Shown: piece by piece, positions 62,296 through 64,000 of the stretch
How the letters are laid out: every line of letters starts with the position of its first letter
How positions within the stretch are numbered: the stretch's first letter is position 1
Assembly (NCBI RefSeq): GCF_009861525.1
Contig: NZ_WVHL01000005.1
Location: forward strand, 1,178,001 to 1,242,000
Origin: Pseudomonas sp. LD120
GTDB taxonomy: Bacteria; Pseudomonadota; Gammaproteobacteria; Pseudomonadales; Pseudomonadaceae
Reading direction: 5' to 3'
DNA: 64,000 bases
Program-made: the position numbers and the translations under genes
The notes under the pieces: generated by a model
What the model was told of the DNA's origin: nothing
The model's database searches: none
Seen by the model: only the letters and a program-made list of their open reading frames with translations

Positions 62296-63350
62296 ACATG
62301 AGCAAATTCTGGAGTCCATTCGTCAAGAACCTGGTGCCTTACGTGCCGGGGGAACAACCCAAGCTGACCAAGCTGGTCAAGCTCAACACCAATGAAAACC
62401 CCTATGGACCTTCGCCCAAGGCCTTGGCGGCGATGCAGGCCGAGCTCAACGACAACCTGCGCCTGTATCCCGATCCCAACAGCGACCTGCTCAAGCAGGC
62501 CGTGGCCCGCTATTACGGGGTGCAGGGCAATCAAGTGTTCCTTGGCAACGGTTCCGACGAAGTCTTGGCGCACATTTTTCATGGCCTGCTGCAGCAGGAT
62601 AAGCCGCTGCTGTTCCCGGACATCAGCTACAGCTTCTACCCGGTGTACTGCGGCCTGTACGGCATCGATTTCGAAGCGGTGGAACTGGATCAGCAGTTCC
62701 GCATTCGCGTGAGCGACTACGCCAAGCCCAATGGCGGGATCATCTTCCCCAACCCGAACGCGCCCACCGGCTGCTTGCTGGCCCTGGACGCCGTGGAGCA
62801 GATCCTCCAGGCCAGCCCGGATTCGGTGGTGGTCGTGGACGAAGCCTATATCGACTTCGGTGGCCAGTCCGCGATCAGCCTGGTGGACCGCTACCCCAAC
62901 CTGCTGGTGACCCAGACCCTGTCCAAGTCGCGCTCTCTGGCCGGCCTGCGGGTGGGCCTGGCGGTGGGGCACCCGGACCTGATCGAGGCCCTGGAGCGGA
63001 TCAAGAACAGCTTCAACTCCTACCCGCTGGATCGCCTGGCGATCGTCGGTGCCGCAGCGGCCTTCGAGGACCGCGAGTACTTCGCCAAGACCTGCCAGTG
63101 GGTGATCGACAGCCGCGAGTGGGTGGTGGCGCAGTTGCAGGCCAAGGGCTTTGAAGTGCTGCCATCGGCGGCCAACTTCATCTTTGCCCGCCACCCCCAG
63201 CACGACGCAGCCGGCCTGGCGGCCAAGCTGCGTGAGCAAGGAGTGATAGTGCGTCACTTCAAGCAGGAGCGGATCGCCCAATTCCTGCGCATCAGCATCG
63301 GCACGCCGGAGCAGAACCAGGCGCTGATCGACGGATTGGGGCAACTTTAA
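62292..63350 (+). CDS. hisC: Histidinol-phosphate aminotransferase
   Basis: 352 residues, PLP-dependent class II fold. The PLP-binding Lys212 lies in TLSKSRSLAGLRVG, and the KLNTNENPYGPSP start motif, VVVDEAYIDFG and NSFNSYPLDRLA loop are conserved. It converts imidazole acetol-phosphate to histidinol-phosphate. ATG at 62292 overlaps hisD; a second ATG at 62298 has better spacing from AGGGG, so the start may be two codons later. It is the last gene of the his group. Confidence 0.94.
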   Translation: MNMSKFWSPFVKNLVPYVPGEQPKLTKLVKLNTNENPYGPSPKALAAMQAELNDNLRLYPDPNSDLLKQAVARYYGVQGNQVFLGNGSDEVLAHIFHGLLQQDKPLLFPDISYSFYPVYCGLYGIDFEAVELDQQFRIRVSDYAKPNGGIIFPNPNAPTGCLLALDAVEQILQASPDSVVVVDEAYIDFGGQSAISLVDRYPNLLVTQTLSKSRSLAGLRVGLAVGHPDLIEALERIKNSFNSYPLDRLAIVGAAAAFEDREYFAKTCQWVIDSREWVVAQLQAKGFEVLPSAANFIFARHPQHDAAGLAAKLREQGVIVRHFKQERIAQFLRISIGTPEQNQALIDGLGQL

Positions 63351-63446
63351 GCCGCAAGCTGCAAGTTAGACGCCCAGAGCCAATGCTTGGAGCCTCTCGC
63401 TTGCAGCTACAAGCTTGCCGCCTGTAGCTGCAGCCCCCGGCTGCTC
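63351..63446. repeat. Convergent gap with short GCAAGCT-type inverted repeats
   Basis: Several partly inverted GCAGCTACAAGCTTGC and TGTAGCTGCAG-like words occupy 63351-63436 between hisC and the minus-strand DUF4198 gene. They resemble pseudomonad extragenic palindromes downstream of genes but are degenerate, and no clean terminator with a T-tract is present. Confidence 0.4.
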
Positions 63447-64000
63447 TCACTCGTGGTGCGGCTCGCCGAGGAAGGTCAGGGAGCTGAACAGGCCGCGTGA
63501 AGCCACATCCGGGTCCTCCTTGAGCGGCACTTCAAGCGCTGCGGCAATCACGTTCAAGCCTTCATTTCTCACCAACACTTGAGCGCGTCCCTGGGCATCG
63601 GTTTCGGTGCTCAGGGTGCTCGGTGCATTGCGGTAGTCGCCGATCAACTTGACCCCTGCCACGGGCTGCCCATCCAGCAGTACCCGCACCGGCAGGCTGT
63701 TGCCCTGGCCCACGGTCAGTGGGTCGACTTCCGGCAGGATCAGCAGCTTGAGCTGTTCCAGCTTGGGCAGCTTCGCCCCCGCTTGATAGATCGCCAGGCT
63801 GTACTTGAAGGTGTGGGTCGAGGCGATGGCCCCCGGGACTTTGCTGCGCCCCTGGTTGACCCAGCGTTTGTCCGCTGTTTGCGACCACGGACCGTTGTCC
63901 AGCGCCACGGCCAGCACCGCCGGTGGCTTGAGTGGTTGCAGGCGCGCGTGGTCGGCCAGGCGTTGTACGGTCACCGGAATCATTCTGGCGGCGGCGTCGT
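63447..64000 (-). CDS. DUF4198-like protein, N-terminus outside the window
   Basis: At least 184 codons in frame; the reading frame continues past position 64000, so the gene is cut by the edge. Visible segments ARMIPVTVQRLADHARLQP, THTFKYSLAIYQAGAKL, LLILPEVDPLTVGQGNSLPVRVLLDG and ALEVPLKEDPDVASRGLFSSLTF match the DUF4198 (periplasmic, often metal-responsive or cobalt/nickel-uptake associated) family. The domain has Ig-like beta strands. The normal N-terminal signal peptide should lie beyond the window. Function is not established. Confidence 0.7.
   Translation of the reverse strand, partial: DAAARMIPVTVQRLADHARLQPLKPPAVLAVALDNGPWSQTADKRWVNQGRSKVPGAIASTHTFKYSLAIYQAGAKLPKLEQLKLLILPEVDPLTVGQGNSLPVRVLLDGQPVAGVKLIGDYRNAPSTLSTETDAQGRAQVLVRNEGLNVIAAALEVPLKEDPDVASRGLFSSLTFLGEPHHE

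Noticed and set aside
60814..62319. 501-codon minus-strand frame over hisD
   Set aside because: Shadow of hisD; Gly/His/Arg-rich product without a family.

Overview
The window looks like chromosome of a Pseudomonas of the P. fluorescens group. The coding is GC-rich with G/C-rich third positions. The gene order from dppF back to hisC follows, from memory, the P. aeruginosa PAO1 block around PA4447-PA4506, and fluorescens-type REP elements are present. No rRNA, tRNA, CRISPR array, insertion sequence or prophage was seen.

Layout. 1-2898 (minus): an OpuC/OsmU-type quaternary-amine ABC importer (permease, binding protein, permease, truncated ATPase). 3249-5282 (plus): prfC and a small secreted acidic protein. 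5389-17461 (minus): a di/tripeptide uptake cluster, in transcription order psdR, two tandem dppA genes, an OpdP-like porin, a third dppA, dppB, dppC, dppD, dppF. 17682-20443: a SIMPL-domain protein, then the RoxS/RoxR redox two-component pair. 20542-26808: a pocket of apparently variable content with a YddA/SbmA-like transporter, a predicted zinc phospholipase C-like gene and a small partner behind a near-perfect LexA (SOS) box, an AEC transporter, a carboxymuconolactone decarboxylase-like protein and a Ca2+/cation antiporter. 26826-30599 (minus): an RlpA-like lipoprotein and gatB, gatA, gatC. 30811-41947 (plus): mreB, mreC, mreD, maf, rng, yhdP, a nitrilase-family amidase and tldD. Then darP (minus), pmbA (plus), the Fur-controlled fagA-fumC-orf-sodA operon and a ZIP metal transporter. 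48022-55095 (minus): kdsD-kdsC-lptC-lptA-lptB followed by rpoN-hpf-ptsN-rapZ-npr. 55360-63350 (plus): mlaFEDCB, ibaG, murA, hisG, hisD, hisC. 63447-64000 (minus): a DUF4198-like gene cut by the window edge.

How the genes work together. Two nutrient/osmolyte importers flank prfC. The peptide cluster joins an outer-membrane channel, three periplasmic receptors and one inner-membrane pump under a PsdR-type repressor. The centre and right are core envelope functions: the rod-shape complex, LPS transport and Kdo synthesis, phospholipid retrograde transport, and peptidoglycan precursor synthesis. The nitrogen-PTS/RpoN group and an iron-sparing oxidative-stress operon lie among them.

Most unusual points: the SOS box on the phospholipase-like operon; mreC, whose reading frame offers an ATT start behind a perfect Shine-Dalgarno; paired direct repeats upstream of dppA; a 12-bp perfect palindrome upstream of the porin; and several long perfect hairpins without T-tracts at gene junctions. 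Functional calls rest on recognition of protein families in the translated sequence; no database search was possible.
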